Shown: positions 13,972-21,832 of the stretch, one piece after another
How positions within the stretch are numbered: the stretch's first letter is position 1
Layout of the letters: each line of letters opens with the position of its first letter
Source of the DNA: an uncultured Eubacterium sp.
Lineage (GTDB): Bacteria; Bacillota; Clostridia; Lachnospirales; Lachnospiraceae
Length of the DNA: 21,832 nt
Direction: 5' to 3'
Assembly: GCA_937915825.1 (NCBI GenBank)
Contig: CALGGT010000098.1
Location: 1 to 21,832 of the forward strand
The notes under the pieces: model-generated
Seen by the model: the letters and a program-made list of their open reading frames with translations, nothing else
What the model was told of the DNA's origin: nothing
Databases searched by the model: none
Position numbers and translations under genes: made by a program

Positions 13972-16410
13972 TTATCCCATTTTCACTGTCACTGCAACAT
14001 CCTTTTTGGAGTTGTCATAGGGGATGACAGTTGTATTCGGATAGGAGGTACCATCTACAACGATTTCCAAGACACCCTTCTCAACATGATCCGGATTCTC
14101 TACCTGAATGTGGTAGGTTACATCTCGGAATTTTCTTGTGATGGTGAAGTCTCCGAAGTTTTTAGGAACACAGGGGTTCACCTCAAGACCGGTTAATGTA
14201 GGTTGAACTCCTAAGATATATTGACTTACATTCATAAAGGTCCAGGCAGCCGTGCCGGTAAGCCAGCTGTTTTTCGCCTGTCCGAAGAATTTCGCATCTT
14301 TCCCAGCGATCATTTGAGAATATACATAGGGTTCGGTACAGTGAATTTCACTGATGTCCTCTAAATAAGCAGGACAGGTCTTTCTGTAAATCTCAAAAGC
14401 TCGATCTCCTCGTCCGATCTTTGTCTCGGCAGCGGAAATCCAGGGATTGTTATGGCAGAAAATACCGGCATTTTCCTTATACCCGGGAGGGTAGGAGGAG
14501 ATCTCACCAAGATTTAAATAGTATTTGGTGTAGGCCGGTTGCAACAGGACGATTCCGTATTTGGTATCCAACCGTTCTTTTACGGAATCCAGCGCAACTT
14601 CTGCCAATCCATTGTCCACGCCTACGCCGGCCAAAACACAGAATCCCTGGGGCTCAATGTAAATCTGACCTTCTTCGCATTCTTTGGATCCGATCTTCTC
14701 GCCGGCAGCGTCGTAAGCGCGTAAGAACCATTCGCCATCCCACCCGTCTTTCTCAATGGCTTTTACCATATCCGCCACTTCTTTTCGGGCCCGCTTGGCT
14801 TCTTGGTCCTTTCCCATCGCTTCACATAGATCGGCGTATTCTCCACCGTATTTAACGAACATTCCTGCAATGAATACGGATTCCGCCACCGGACCGTCAC
14901 TGGGTCCGAAGGTCTGGAAGGATTCTCCCGGTTCCTTGGAGAAGCAGTTTAAGTTCAAACAGTCATTCCAATCGGCTCTTCCAATTAAAGGTAATTGGTG
15001 AGGACCTTTGTGATTTACGATGTAATCAAAGGAGCGGGTTAAATGTTCAAAGAGGGAGGTAGCCACGCTCATATCGTTATCATAGGGAACGGTTTCATCC
15101 AAAATGGAGAAATCACCGGTTTCTCGAATGTAAGCGGAGGTTCCGGCGATCAACCACAGAGGGTCATCGTTGAAGCCGCTTCCAATATCGCTGTTTCCTT
15201 TCTTGGTCAGGGGTTGATATTGATGGTAAGCGCTGCCGTCTTCAAATTGCGTGGATGCAATGTCGATGATCCGTTCTCTTGCCCGGTCGGGAATTAAATG
15301 TACGAATCCAAGGAGATCCTGGCAGGAGTCCCGGAAGCCCATTCCACGTCCGATTCCGGATTCGTAATAGGAAGCGGAACGGGACATGTTAAAGGTTACC
15401 ATGCATTGATACTGGTTCCAAATATTTACCATACGATCCAATTTTTCATCGGAAGATGAAACATTGTATTTGGACAAAAGATCTTCCCAAACCTTGTTCA
15501 ATTCATGAAATGCGGCCATAACCAGCTCATCGGTGTTGTATTTTTCCATTAAAGCTTTGGCCGGTGCTTTGTTAATGATATCGGGAGCCTCGAATTTATC
15601 TTCGGTGGGATTCTCGCAATATCCTAATAAGAAGATCAAGGATTTGCTTTCCCCCGGCTGCAAGGTGATGTTGATCTGATGGGACCCGATGGGGTACCAT
15701 CCACTGGCTACGGACTGATGGGATTTTCCTTCCTGCACGACTTGTGGATCATTCAATCCACGATAAGCGCCCAGGAATTCATCGCGACTGGTGTCAAATC
15801 CCTGAATATCCGTATTTACAGTATAGATCGCGTAATGATTTCGACGCTCCCGGTATTCGGTTTTGTGATAAATGGTGGAACCGATGACTTCTACCTCACC
15901 AATATTAAGGTTTCTTTGGTAGTTTGTCATGTCGTCCATGGCGTTCCAAAGACAAAACTCTACAAAAGAGAAGACAGAGAATGTTTTTTCCTGATCCGAG
16001 TGATTGGTAAATTCCAGGCGGTTGATCTCGCAAGGGTCGTCCACCGGAACAAATGCCAATTGTGAAACGGTTAAATCGTTTTTCGAGGAGGTGATGCGGG
16101 TGTATCCAATACCGTGGCGGCATTCGTAGGAATCCAGATCCGTGCGGACCGGCTGCCATCCAGGGGTCCAAACCGTATCCCCTTCCTTAATATAGTAATA
16201 TTTTCCTCCCTCATCGTTGGGGATGTTGTTGTAACGATATCGGGTCAGACGTAATAACTTGGCATCTTTATAGAAGCTATAGCCGCCGGATGTATTCGAC
16301 ATCAGGGAGAAAAAGCTGTTACTTCCCAGATAGTTGATCCAGGGTAAGGGAGTTTTAGGAGTGGTGATAACATATTCTTTTTTTTCGTCATCAAAAAATC
16401 CAAATTTCAT
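13972..16410 (-). CDS. Cellobiose phosphorylase (GH94)
   Basis: This cytoplasmic enzyme cleaves cellobiose with phosphate to glucose 1-phosphate and glucose. The ATG at 16410 gives 812 residues beginning MKFGFFDD, as in clostridial cellobiose phosphorylases (about 811). GGAGG on the minus strand (16424-16420) is nine bases from it but only three from the alternative ATG at 16416. Residue numbers here count from the longer start. Recognisable blocks are PWINYLG (25-31), SYECRHGIGYT (96-106), YHKTEYRERRNHYA (183-196), GIGRGMGFRDSCQDLLGF (354-371) and GRADWNDCLNLN (479-490) with the catalytic acid Asp485, plus YPPGYKENAGIFCHNN. No signal peptide is present. It is divergent from the LacI-type gene and shares its operator region, so it is probably repressed without cellobiose. 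Confidence 0.95.
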   Translation of the reverse strand: MKFGFFDDEKKEYVITTPKTPLPWINYLGSNSFFSLMSNTSGGYSFYKDAKLLRLTRYRYNNIPNDEGGKYYYIKEGDTVWTPGWQPVRTDLDSYECRHGIGYTRITSSKNDLTVSQLAFVPVDDPCEINRLEFTNHSDQEKTFSVFSFVEFCLWNAMDDMTNYQRNLNIGEVEVIGSTIYHKTEYRERRNHYAIYTVNTDIQGFDTSRDEFLGAYRGLNDPQVVQEGKSHQSVASGWYPIGSHQINITLQPGESKSLIFLLGYCENPTEDKFEAPDIINKAPAKALMEKYNTDELVMAAFHELNKVWEDLLSKYNVSSSDEKLDRMVNIWNQYQCMVTFNMSRSASYYESGIGRGMGFRDSCQDLLGFVHLIPDRARERIIDIASTQFEDGSAYHQYQPLTKKGNSDIGSGFNDDPLWLIAGTSAYIRETGDFSILDETVPYDNDMSVATSLFEHLTRSFDYIVNHKGPHQLPLIGRADWNDCLNLNCFSKEPGESFQTFGPSDGPVAESVFIAGMFVKYGGEYADLCEAMGKDQEAKRARKEVADMVKAIEKDGWDGEWFLRAYDAAGEKIGSKECEEGQIYIEPQGFCVLAGVGVDNGLAEVALDSVKERLDTKYGIVLLQPAYTKYYLNLGEISSYPPGYKENAGIFCHNNPWISAAETKIGRGDRAFEIYRKTCPAYLEDISEIHCTEPYVYSQMIAGKDAKFFGQAKNSWLTGTAAWTFMNVSQYILGVQPTLTGLEVNPCVPKNFGDFTITRKFRDVTYHIQVENPDHVEKGVLEIVVDGTSYPNTTVIPYDNSKKDVAVTVKMG

Positions 16411-16451
16411 ATTCATTGTCCTCCGTCTGAAATTTTATAGTAGGTCACACA

Positions 16452-16465
16452 CGAAAACGATTGCG
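16452..16465. promoter_or_regulatory. LacI-type operator 1
   Basis: CGAAAACGATTGCG is a near-palindrome of the form CGNAANCGNTTNCG. It lies in the phosphorylase leader on the minus strand, about 60 bases downstream of the likely start. Confidence 0.65.
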
Positions 16466-16485
16466 TAAAATGGCGCACTACAGGA

Positions 16486-16499
16486 CGTAAACGTTTAAG
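16486..16499. promoter_or_regulatory. LacI-type operator 2 (weaker)
   Basis: CGTAAACGTTTAAG keeps the central AAACGTTT core but has lost the last C of the right arm. Confidence 0.5.
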
Positions 16500-16507
16500 A
16501 AAGAAAT

Positions 16508-16521
16508 CGAAAACGATTTCG
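16508..16521. promoter_or_regulatory. LacI-type operator 3 at the phosphorylase start
   Basis: CGAAAACGATTTCG lies just downstream of the minus-strand -10 box, at about +3 to +16 of the phosphorylase transcript. This is a classic repressor position. Confidence 0.75.
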
Positions 16522-16530
16522 TTTTCTTCT

Positions 16531-16559
16531 ATTATATAAGAAAATCGAAGGAATAGCAA
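16531..16559 (-). promoter_or_regulatory. Promoter of the cellobiose phosphorylase gene
   Basis: On the minus strand TTGCTA (16559-16554) and TATAAT (16536-16531) are 17 bases apart. Transcription would begin near 16524, next to operator 3. Confidence 0.75.
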
Positions 16560-16602
16560 GTATTTTTTTGTGACATTTTAATAAAAAAATTTGTAAAAAG
16601 TC

Positions 16603-16631
16603 TTGACTATATGGTTAAATTGTGGTAAAGT
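16603..16631 (+). promoter_or_regulatory. Promoter of the lacI-type gene and transporter
   Basis: TTGACT (16603-16608) and TAAAGT (16626-16631) are 17 bases apart. The start would be near 16638, directly against operator 4, which suggests autoregulation. Confidence 0.75.
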
Positions 16632-16638
16632 TTACTTA

Positions 16639-16652
16639 CGAAAACGATTACG
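16639..16652. promoter_or_regulatory. LacI-type operator 4 at the lacI start
   Basis: CGAAAACGATTACG differs from operator 3 at one base and overlaps the presumed transcription start of the regulator gene. Confidence 0.75.
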
Positions 16653-16682
16653 AGAGCAATGCAGAATGTTGAGGCAACGCTT

Positions 16683-17690
16683 ATGGTATCTATGAAGGAT
16701 ATTTCAAGCTATTGTCATGTATCGATTGCCACGGTCAGTAAGGCATTGAACAATCGTGGAGACATTAGCGACGAAACAAAGATGAGGGTTCGACAGGCCG
16801 CGAAAGAGATGGGATATCTTCCCAATTCTTCAGCCAGAGCCTTGAAGACCAAAAGAACTTATAATATTGGTGTGCTGTTTATTGATGAAGCAAATTGCGG
16901 ACTGACACATTCTTACTTCTCACATGTATTGGAAAGCTTTCGACGCGGCGTAGAGAACGCGGGCTATGACATCACATTTATAAGTAAGAATGCCGGAGGG
17001 AATCATTTATCTTATTATGAACACAGCCGATACCGCGGGGTGGATGGAGTGGTTGTCGCATGTGTGAATTTTGAAGATGAATCCGTGCAGGAATTGGTAA
17101 ATAGCAATATTCCCATCGTAACCATCGATTATTCATTCGAGAATCACCCCAGTGTGCTTTCCGATAATCGAGATGGGATGCGAAAGATCGTTGAGTACGT
17201 AGTTGGAAAAGGACATCGTGATATCGCCTACATTCACGGAGAACCTTCCATGGTTACGGAACTTCGATTGCAAAGTTTTAGAAGAACCATGTCCCGATTG
17301 GGCGTTCCGGTTCGTGAGGATCTGATACGAGAGGGGATTTATTTAAACCCCATTGTATCGGCAACTGTTACAGATGAATTATTAACGCTGAAAGACAGAC
17401 CGACATGTATTATTTATCCGGATGACTTTTCGTGTTTTGGTGGATTGAACCGCATTGAGGCAAATGGCCTTTCCATTCCTGATGATATTTCCGTAGTCGG
17501 GTACGACGGACAACAGATATCCAGGATCTTGGAGCCAAAGATAACAACCTACAAGCAGAACACCGAGGAGCTGGGTCGACTGGCTGCGCAAAAGTTGGTT
17601 CATTCCATTGAGAATGGAAAGAATGAGGGTACAGAACATTTGGTGGTTCGAGGTCAATTGGTGCATGGAGACTCTGTGAAACAGCTTTGA
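16683..17690 (+). CDS. LacI/GalR-family repressor of the cellobiose locus
   Basis: ATG 16683 is preferred to the upstream ATG 16659: GAGG (16671-16674) is eight bases before it, and LacI proteins begin close to the helix-turn-helix. The 335-residue product starts MVSMKDISSYCHVSIATVSK, the typical LacI DNA-binding helix pair, followed by a hinge region (SSARALKTKRTYNIGVLF) and a periplasmic-binding-protein-like sensor domain. Blocks include GHRDIAYIHG and ISVVGYDGQQISRILEPKITTY, as in GalR/CcpA relatives. It probably binds the CGNAANCGNTTNCG sites between it and the phosphorylase gene and is released by cellobiose or a related sugar. No terminator separates it from the binding-protein gene 55 bases downstream. 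Confidence 0.93.
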   Translation: MVSMKDISSYCHVSIATVSKALNNRGDISDETKMRVRQAAKEMGYLPNSSARALKTKRTYNIGVLFIDEANCGLTHSYFSHVLESFRRGVENAGYDITFISKNAGGNHLSYYEHSRYRGVDGVVVACVNFEDESVQELVNSNIPIVTIDYSFENHPSVLSDNRDGMRKIVEYVVGKGHRDIAYIHGEPSMVTELRLQSFRRTMSRLGVPVREDLIREGIYLNPIVSATVTDELLTLKDRPTCIIYPDDFSCFGGLNRIEANGLSIPDDISVVGYDGQQISRILEPKITTYKQNTEELGRLAAQKLVHSIENGKNEGTEHLVVRGQLVHGDSVKQL

Positions 17691-17745
17691 TAATAAGGTA
17701 AAAAGAAACTGTTCACAAAAATAAGAATTAGGAGGAATAATTTTT

Positions 17746-19167
17746 ATGAGAAGAAAATGGTTAGCAGTAGCTCTTTCTATGGCTATGGTTGTTACTTGCA
17801 TGACAGCTTGTAACAATAGCGGAAGCAGCAACAACAGTTCTAATAATGCTGGAAAATCCAGCAACAGCGGTGAAAGCGCTCAGGTTGAGACGGTAGCTGA
17901 TGGTGGCGGAAAAGTTTTGAACATCTATGTTTGGAATGAAGAGTTCTCCAGCCGTTTCGAGGATTATTATCCGGATTACGACAAAGATAAGAAGATGATC
18001 GGCGACGTAAAGGTTAACTTCATCCAGAATGCGAATGAAGGAAGCAACTATCAGGATAAGTTGGACAAAGCATTGAAAGATCAAGACAGTGCAGATGCAG
18101 ATAAGAAAGTAGACATTTTCCTTTGCGAGATGGATTATGTTAACAAGTATACAAATACGGAATTTGCTCTTCCTGTTGAGTCTTTAGGTGTAACCGAAGA
18201 TGATATGAGCAATATGTATGACTATACAAAAGACGCTTGTAAAGATGATGACGGCGTAATTCGCGGTGTATCATGGCAAGGATGCCCGGGTGGCTTCGTA
18301 TATCGTCGTTCTTATGCAAAAGACATTTTTGGAACCGATGATCCGGCTGAGATCCAAGAGCAAGTATCCGATTGGGACAAGTTCAAAGAAGCAGCAGCTA
18401 CGATCAAAGAGAAGAGCGATGGAAAGATCACGATTCTTTCCGGTTTTGATGATGCATTCCGTGTATTCTCTAACAATGTAAGCTCCGGATTTGTAACAGA
18501 AGATAAGAAATTGAATATCGATGCAAACGTAGATAAGTGGATCGATATGACCAAGGAATTCACAGACAATGGATACAATCAGAAGACATCTCTTTGGTCC
18601 AAAGAGTGGACAGCTGGTATGGGCAAAGATGGTAAAGTATTTGGTTACTTCATGCCGGCTTGGGGTATTAACTTCTCCATGGCGGATGGTTCCGGTGCTA
18701 AGAAAGATAAAAAAGGCAACTATGAAGGTGGAAGCTACGGCGACTGGGCACTTTGTACAGGACCTCAATCCTTTAACTGGGGCGGATCCTTCATCTGTGG
18801 TGCTAAGGGAACCGACAATGCAGATTTAGTAAAAGATATTATGGTTAAGCTTTGCTGCGATAGTGATATCATGTACAATATCTCCAAAGATACACAAGAT
18901 TTCGTTAACAACAAAGCTTCGAACCAGAAATTGCAAGATGACGGAGTAACTTCCGATTTCTTAGGCGGACAATCTTTGGTAGAGCAACTTTCTGCAGCTG
19001 CTGACAAGATTGATTGTAGCAACGTAACACCTTATGATCAAGGTTGTATCGAGAACATGCAAGCAGCATGCAAGGATTATTTCTTGGGCAAAGCATCCAA
19101 AGACGATGCAATTGCTAACTGGAAGAAACTTGTAACTAAGATGTACCCGGCTGTTTCTGCTGACTGA
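17746..19167 (+). CDS. Sugar ABC transporter substrate-binding lipoprotein
   Basis: AGGAGG precedes the ATG. The 473-residue protein has a lipoprotein signal peptide with the acceptor Cys22 in CMTAC, then a Ser/Asn-rich linker (23-48). The mature part starts with VLNIYVWNEEF, a strand typical of family 1 solute-binding proteins. Many Trp and Tyr residues (for example SWQGCPGGFVYRR and WSKEWTAGMG) suit sugar stacking. It should be anchored outside the membrane and deliver sugar to the two permeases downstream. Its neighbours point to cellobiose or cellodextrins. Its codon use looks more biased than that of its neighbours, as expected for a highly expressed gene. A hairpin follows it. Confidence 0.92.
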   Translation: MRRKWLAVALSMAMVVTCMTACNNSGSSNNSSNNAGKSSNSGESAQVETVADGGGKVLNIYVWNEEFSSRFEDYYPDYDKDKKMIGDVKVNFIQNANEGSNYQDKLDKALKDQDSADADKKVDIFLCEMDYVNKYTNTEFALPVESLGVTEDDMSNMYDYTKDACKDDDGVIRGVSWQGCPGGFVYRRSYAKDIFGTDDPAEIQEQVSDWDKFKEAAATIKEKSDGKITILSGFDDAFRVFSNNVSSGFVTEDKKLNIDANVDKWIDMTKEFTDNGYNQKTSLWSKEWTAGMGKDGKVFGYFMPAWGINFSMADGSGAKKDKKGNYEGGSYGDWALCTGPQSFNWGGSFICGAKGTDNADLVKDIMVKLCCDSDIMYNISKDTQDFVNNKASNQKLQDDGVTSDFLGGQSLVEQLSAAADKIDCSNVTPYDQGCIENMQAACKDYFLGKASKDDAIANWKKLVTKMYPAVSAD

Positions 19168-19200
19168 TAAAATCTTACAAAGGTTTTTAGTAGGTTGAAG

Positions 19201-19235
19201 ATGGGGCAGGAATAAAAACCTGCCCCATTTTACTT
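19201..19235 (+). terminator. Leaky terminator between binding protein and permeases
   Basis: ATGGGGCAGG pairs perfectly with CCTGCCCCAT around an eight-base loop, followed by TTTACTTT. No promoter is evident before the permease genes, so partial read-through probably yields more binding protein than permease. Confidence 0.8.
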
Positions 19236-19279
19236 TATAAGGGAAGAAGGATCATTTTGAAAAGTAAGGGGGACATTCT

Positions 19280-20260
19280 ATGGCTGGTAATGAAGCAAAA
19301 GTAAAATATCAACGCCCTCACAAATTAAAATATGGAAAATGGGGAATTATCTTTATCATTCCGTTCTTTGTTCTTTATGGCATTTTTAATTTGTATCCGT
19401 TGTTATTGACATTCTATAACAGTTTTTTTACGAAATATGAAGACTTATTGGAAAGTCACACGGAATTTATAGGATTTCAGAATTATATTGATATTTTTAA
19501 AACAGGTGATTTTACAAAATATTTGGGAAACACAGTTCTTTTATGGATTTTGGGATTTATCCCGCAGATATTATTATCCTTATTATTTGCATCCTGGTTT
19601 ACCGATCTGCGGTTAAGATTAAAGGGAACCGGCGCTGTAAAAGTAATCTTATATTTACCGAATATGCTCATGGCATCTTCCATTGCGGTATTGTTTTCCA
19701 CATTGTTTGCGGTAACCGGTCCGGTTAACCAATTATTGGGACAATCCTATCGTTTTCTGGAAGAACCCTGGAGTATGAGATTTCTGGTTGCCTTTATTAA
19801 TACATTGATGTGGACCGGAAATACGACCATCCTTTTAATGGCAGGAATTATGGGGATCGACCCGGCACTGTACGAAGCATCTTCCATTGATGGAGCCAGT
19901 GCGGGGCAGCAATTCCGGAAAATTACATTGCCTATGTTGAAACCGATCATGTTATATGTCATGGTAACATCCATGATCGGTGGTTTACAAATGTTTGATA
20001 TTCCCAATCTGTTATTCATTGGACACAACGGTGGACCGAACGAAGTTGCCAAAACCGTTGTTATGGATATCAGCAGAGGAATTGGAGGCTCGGGAAATAT
20101 TGGATTTGCTGCGACCGAATCGGTCATACTCTTCTTTATTGCAGGTATCGTAGGCTTGTTCTTATTTAGAACGATGGAAAGCGACGATGAGAAAGAAGCA
20201 AGAGCGTTTAAGAAGGCAGAGAAAAAAGCGAAAAAACAAGCTTTGAAGGGAGGTGCTTGA
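19280..20260 (+). CDS. Sugar ABC transporter permease (MalF/UgpA type)
   Basis: This 326-residue permease has about six membrane segments. The cytoplasmic coupling loop YEASSIDGASAGQQFRKITL (198-217) is the EAA motif that contacts the ATPase, with Gly205. The N-terminal segment (about 23-47) and the periplasmic loop with FIGFQNYIDIF are typical of carbohydrate-uptake-type 1 permeases. The C-terminus is Lys/Ala-rich. A TAAGGGGG ribosome site precedes the ATG. It should pair with the next gene's product. Confidence 0.93.
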   Translation: MAGNEAKVKYQRPHKLKYGKWGIIFIIPFFVLYGIFNLYPLLLTFYNSFFTKYEDLLESHTEFIGFQNYIDIFKTGDFTKYLGNTVLLWILGFIPQILLSLLFASWFTDLRLRLKGTGAVKVILYLPNMLMASSIAVLFSTLFAVTGPVNQLLGQSYRFLEEPWSMRFLVAFINTLMWTGNTTILLMAGIMGIDPALYEASSIDGASAGQQFRKITLPMLKPIMLYVMVTSMIGGLQMFDIPNLLFIGHNGGPNEVAKTVVMDISRGIGGSGNIGFAATESVILFFIAGIVGLFLFRTMESDDEKEARAFKKAEKKAKKQALKGGA

Positions 20261-20261
20261 T

Positions 20262-21137
20262 ATGGGAAGAGAATTAACCGTTGATGAGAAGAGAGGACAT
20301 ACCATCCTTGTTATCCGTAGAATTATTTCATATGTGGTTTTGATCCTGGCGTGTGCGATCTGTTTATTCCCGTTCATTATTCTTTTGGTAAACTTAACCA
20401 AGGATAATGCATCGCTTACAAGCACCTTTAACTTAATTCCCGGAGATCATTTTCTGGCGAACTTAAAAGGAGTCATCACAGATAAGAATAAGCCGGTATT
20501 CTCCGCTATGTTTAACAGTTTAGTGGTAGCAACCATTGTTAGTGTGGGAAGTGTTTACATTTCCACGTTAACGGCTTACGGAATTTATGCTTATAATTTC
20601 CGTTTGAAGAAGGCGGCGTTTGTTTTTATCATGGCGATCTTAATGGTTCCGACGCAGGTTTCTGCATTGGGATATGTAGACATGGTTCGTGCCATGGGAT
20701 TGTACAACCAGTATTGGGGGGTTATTTTCCCCAGCTTGGCTGTTCCCGGAGTATTTTTCTTCATTAAGCAATATATGGAAAGTTCCCTTCCGATGGAAAT
20801 CGTGGAAGCGGGACGAATTGACGGAGGTCATGAGTTTTATATTTTTAATTTCATAACCATGCCGATTTTGAAGCCGGCTATGTCCGTTCAGTTGATCTTC
20901 CAGTTTGTTGCTTCCTGGAACAACTATTTCCTTCCTCAATTGTTGATGGATACCAACTCAAAGAACGCAACATTGCCTTTGGTTGTGGCAGCGTTAAATG
21001 CTTCCGCCAACGATACATTTGATCTGGGAAAAGTTTATATGGTTCTGGGTATTACGATTATCCCGATCATTGTGGTTTACCTTTGCCTTTCCAAGTTTAT
21101 CATTCGAGGTGTGGCATTGGGTTCGGTTAAAGGATAA
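20262..21137 (+). CDS. Sugar ABC transporter permease (MalG/UgpE type)
   Basis: ATG 20262 is one base after the previous stop, with AAGGGAGG (20246-20253) eight bases upstream (291 residues). The EAA loop is VEAGRIDGGHEFYIFNFITM (181-200), and about six membrane segments are present. MFNSLVVATIVS and the SWNNYFLPQLL block are characteristic of MalG-type partners. The operon ends here with a terminator. No ATPase gene is present, so a shared MsmK-type ATPase encoded elsewhere must energise the importer, as is common in Firmicutes. Confidence 0.93.
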   Translation: MGRELTVDEKRGHTILVIRRIISYVVLILACAICLFPFIILLVNLTKDNASLTSTFNLIPGDHFLANLKGVITDKNKPVFSAMFNSLVVATIVSVGSVYISTLTAYGIYAYNFRLKKAAFVFIMAILMVPTQVSALGYVDMVRAMGLYNQYWGVIFPSLAVPGVFFFIKQYMESSLPMEIVEAGRIDGGHEFYIFNFITMPILKPAMSVQLIFQFVASWNNYFLPQLLMDTNSKNATLPLVVAALNASANDTFDLGKVYMVLGITIIPIIVVYLCLSKFIIRGVALGSVKG

Positions 21138-21183
21138 AAAGAAAGATCGAACCGGAGGACCCGTTCAAGGAATGAAATTGACC

Positions 21184-21219
21184 AAAGAGTCGGATTTTTA
21201 CGAATCCGGCTCTTTTCTT
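21184..21219 (+). terminator. Terminator of the sugar transporter operon
   Basis: AAGAGTCGGATT pairs with AATCCGGCTCTT (one G-T pair) around a six-base loop, followed by TTCTT. Confidence 0.85.
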
Positions 21220-21220
21220 A

Positions 21221-21275
21221 TGGATCTTCTGTGGATTTCCCGTGGGTTTTTAATGGATTTCTGTAGATTTTTCAG
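21221..21275 (+). repeat. Imperfect period-11 TGGATTT repeat
   Basis: Five adjacent units begin TGGATC, TGGATT, TGGGTT, TGGATT and TAGATT at 21221, 21232, 21243, 21254 and 21264, that is every 10 or 11 bases. The repeat runs up to the -10 box at 21287. Confidence 0.5.
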
Positions 21276-21286
21276 TAGAATTCTAG

Positions 21287-21292
21287 TATAAT
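21287..21292 (+). promoter_or_regulatory. -10 box of the kinase-like gene
   Basis: TATAAT at 21287-21292 is 43 bases before the next ATG. No good -35 box is seen; the region upstream is the period-11 repeat. Confidence 0.5.
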
Positions 21293-21335
21293 AAAAGCAG
21301 ACGGGTGTAACATACAAAAGAAAGGGGAGCCTGGT

Positions 21336-21783
21336 ATGGAGAAACAATTGATCATTACCGTGGGACGTGAATTTGGAAGTGGCGGACATTGGATTGCCGT
21401 TGAATTATCGAAGCGCTTTCATCTGAATTTTTATGATGATAATTTATTAGAAGAAGTAGCGGATAAGTTGAATATGAAAAAAAGCGATTTAAAGGAGTTT
21501 GACAACGTAGAGACGGAGAGTTCTTTTTTTACCCGTAATTACCGTGGCTCTACTACGTCAATCAACGATCACCTTGCGAATATGCAATTTGATCTTCTCA
21601 GTGATATGGCTCAGGCCGGTGAATCTTACGTTGTGGTTGGACGTTGCGCGGAAACGATTTTAAAGAATCATCCCTGTGTATTTACCATCTTTGTGTTAGG
21701 AGATACCGATTCCAAGAAAGAACGGGTCATGGATGTTTACAATTTGACCGAGAAGGAGTCTCTTTCCATGATGAAGAAGATGG
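21336..21783 (+). CDS. Cytidylate kinase-like protein, truncated by adapter
   Basis: About 149 native codons remain. The N-terminus LIITVGREFGSGGHWIA has the P-loop variant GREFGSGG (10-17) of the cytidylate-kinase-like family common in Clostridia. YVVVGRCAETIL and FTIFVLGDTD are also typical. Family members of about 200 residues are often annotated as AAA or cytidylate kinase-like and probably phosphorylate a nucleotide. AAAGGGGAG precedes the start. The last residues of the open frame, after about Lys148, come from adapter sequence, so the true C-terminus is unknown. Confidence 0.85.
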
Positions 21784-21832
21784 AGATCGGAAGAGCGTCG
21801 TGTAGGGAAAGAGTGTAGATCTCGGTGGTCGC
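21784..21832. other. Illumina adapter sequence (artifact)
   Basis: From 21784 the sequence starts AGATCGGAAGAGCGTCGTGT and continues to the end as the standard Illumina TruSeq universal adapter read-through. In the frame of the upstream gene it encodes the familiar artifact tail EIGRASCRERV. It is not genomic DNA. Confidence 0.98.

Noticed and set aside
13575..16171. Several open frames of 60-144 codons opposite pepC and the cellobiose phosphorylase gene.
   Set aside because: They are antisense to strongly conserved genes, lack ribosome sites, and show no recognisable domains.
16659..16682. Upstream ATG as the start of the LacI-type gene.
   Set aside because: It has no ribosome site and would add eight residues before the usual LacI N-terminus; ATG 16683 has GAGG at good spacing.

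Overview
The window looks like a contig end from a low-to-moderate GC Firmicute, most likely a clostridial gut or rumen bacterium of the Lachnospiraceae type. The reasons are strong AGGAGG-type ribosome binding sites, TTGACA/TATAAT promoters, a cellobiose phosphorylase very close to clostridial enzymes, and several paralogs typical of that group. It is almost all genic. The last 49 bases are not genomic: they match Illumina adapter sequence and truncate the last gene.

Left part (1-5150). The 3' end of a tRNA (probably tRNA-Asn) and a terminator precede a secreted SGNH-type hydrolase. A self-contained cassette follows. A TTGACA/TATAAT promoter whose spacer holds a run of 12 T drives a small secreted cysteine-containing protein of unknown function. 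Then come two membrane subunits and an ATPase of an ABC-2-like exporter, ended by a strong terminator. The larger membrane subunit carries a big outward-facing domain that resembles the front part of M1 aminopeptidases but has no zinc site.

Middle-left (5220-8450). One promoter and one terminator frame four tightly packed genes: a YccF membrane protein, an MTA/SAH-nucleosidase-like protein with an extra C-terminal region, a spore-photoproduct-lyase-like radical SAM protein that seems to lack the catalytic cysteine of true SPL, and a short-chain dehydrogenase.

Middle (8470-13930). An extended -10 promoter and a foldable leader precede a short lactate-oxidase-family protein with altered active-site residues and a TIM-barrel isomerase. 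A 700-base gap follows. It holds a promoter with palindromes, a candidate small RNA or leader ending in a terminator, and a GC-rich repeat element: two copies of about 165 bases, the second inside a perfect 20-base inverted repeat. Next is an operon of a PurF paralog lacking the catalytic Cys and a PepC/bleomycin-hydrolase-type peptidase.

Right part (13970-21290). This is a cellobiose/cellodextrin locus. Intracellular cellobiose phosphorylase (minus strand) is divergent from a LacI-type repressor, a lipoprotein sugar-binding protein and two permeases, with no ATPase gene. Four near-identical CGNAANCGNTTNNG operators lie in the divergent control region. A hairpin after the binding-protein gene probably sets its excess over the permeases. 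A cytidylate-kinase-like gene starts at 21336 and is cut by the adapter.

The best candidates for undescribed biology are the secreted protein with its exporter, the nucleosidase/SPL-like/SDR operon, the Cys-less PurF paralog, and the structured repeat and small-RNA region at 10360-10965.
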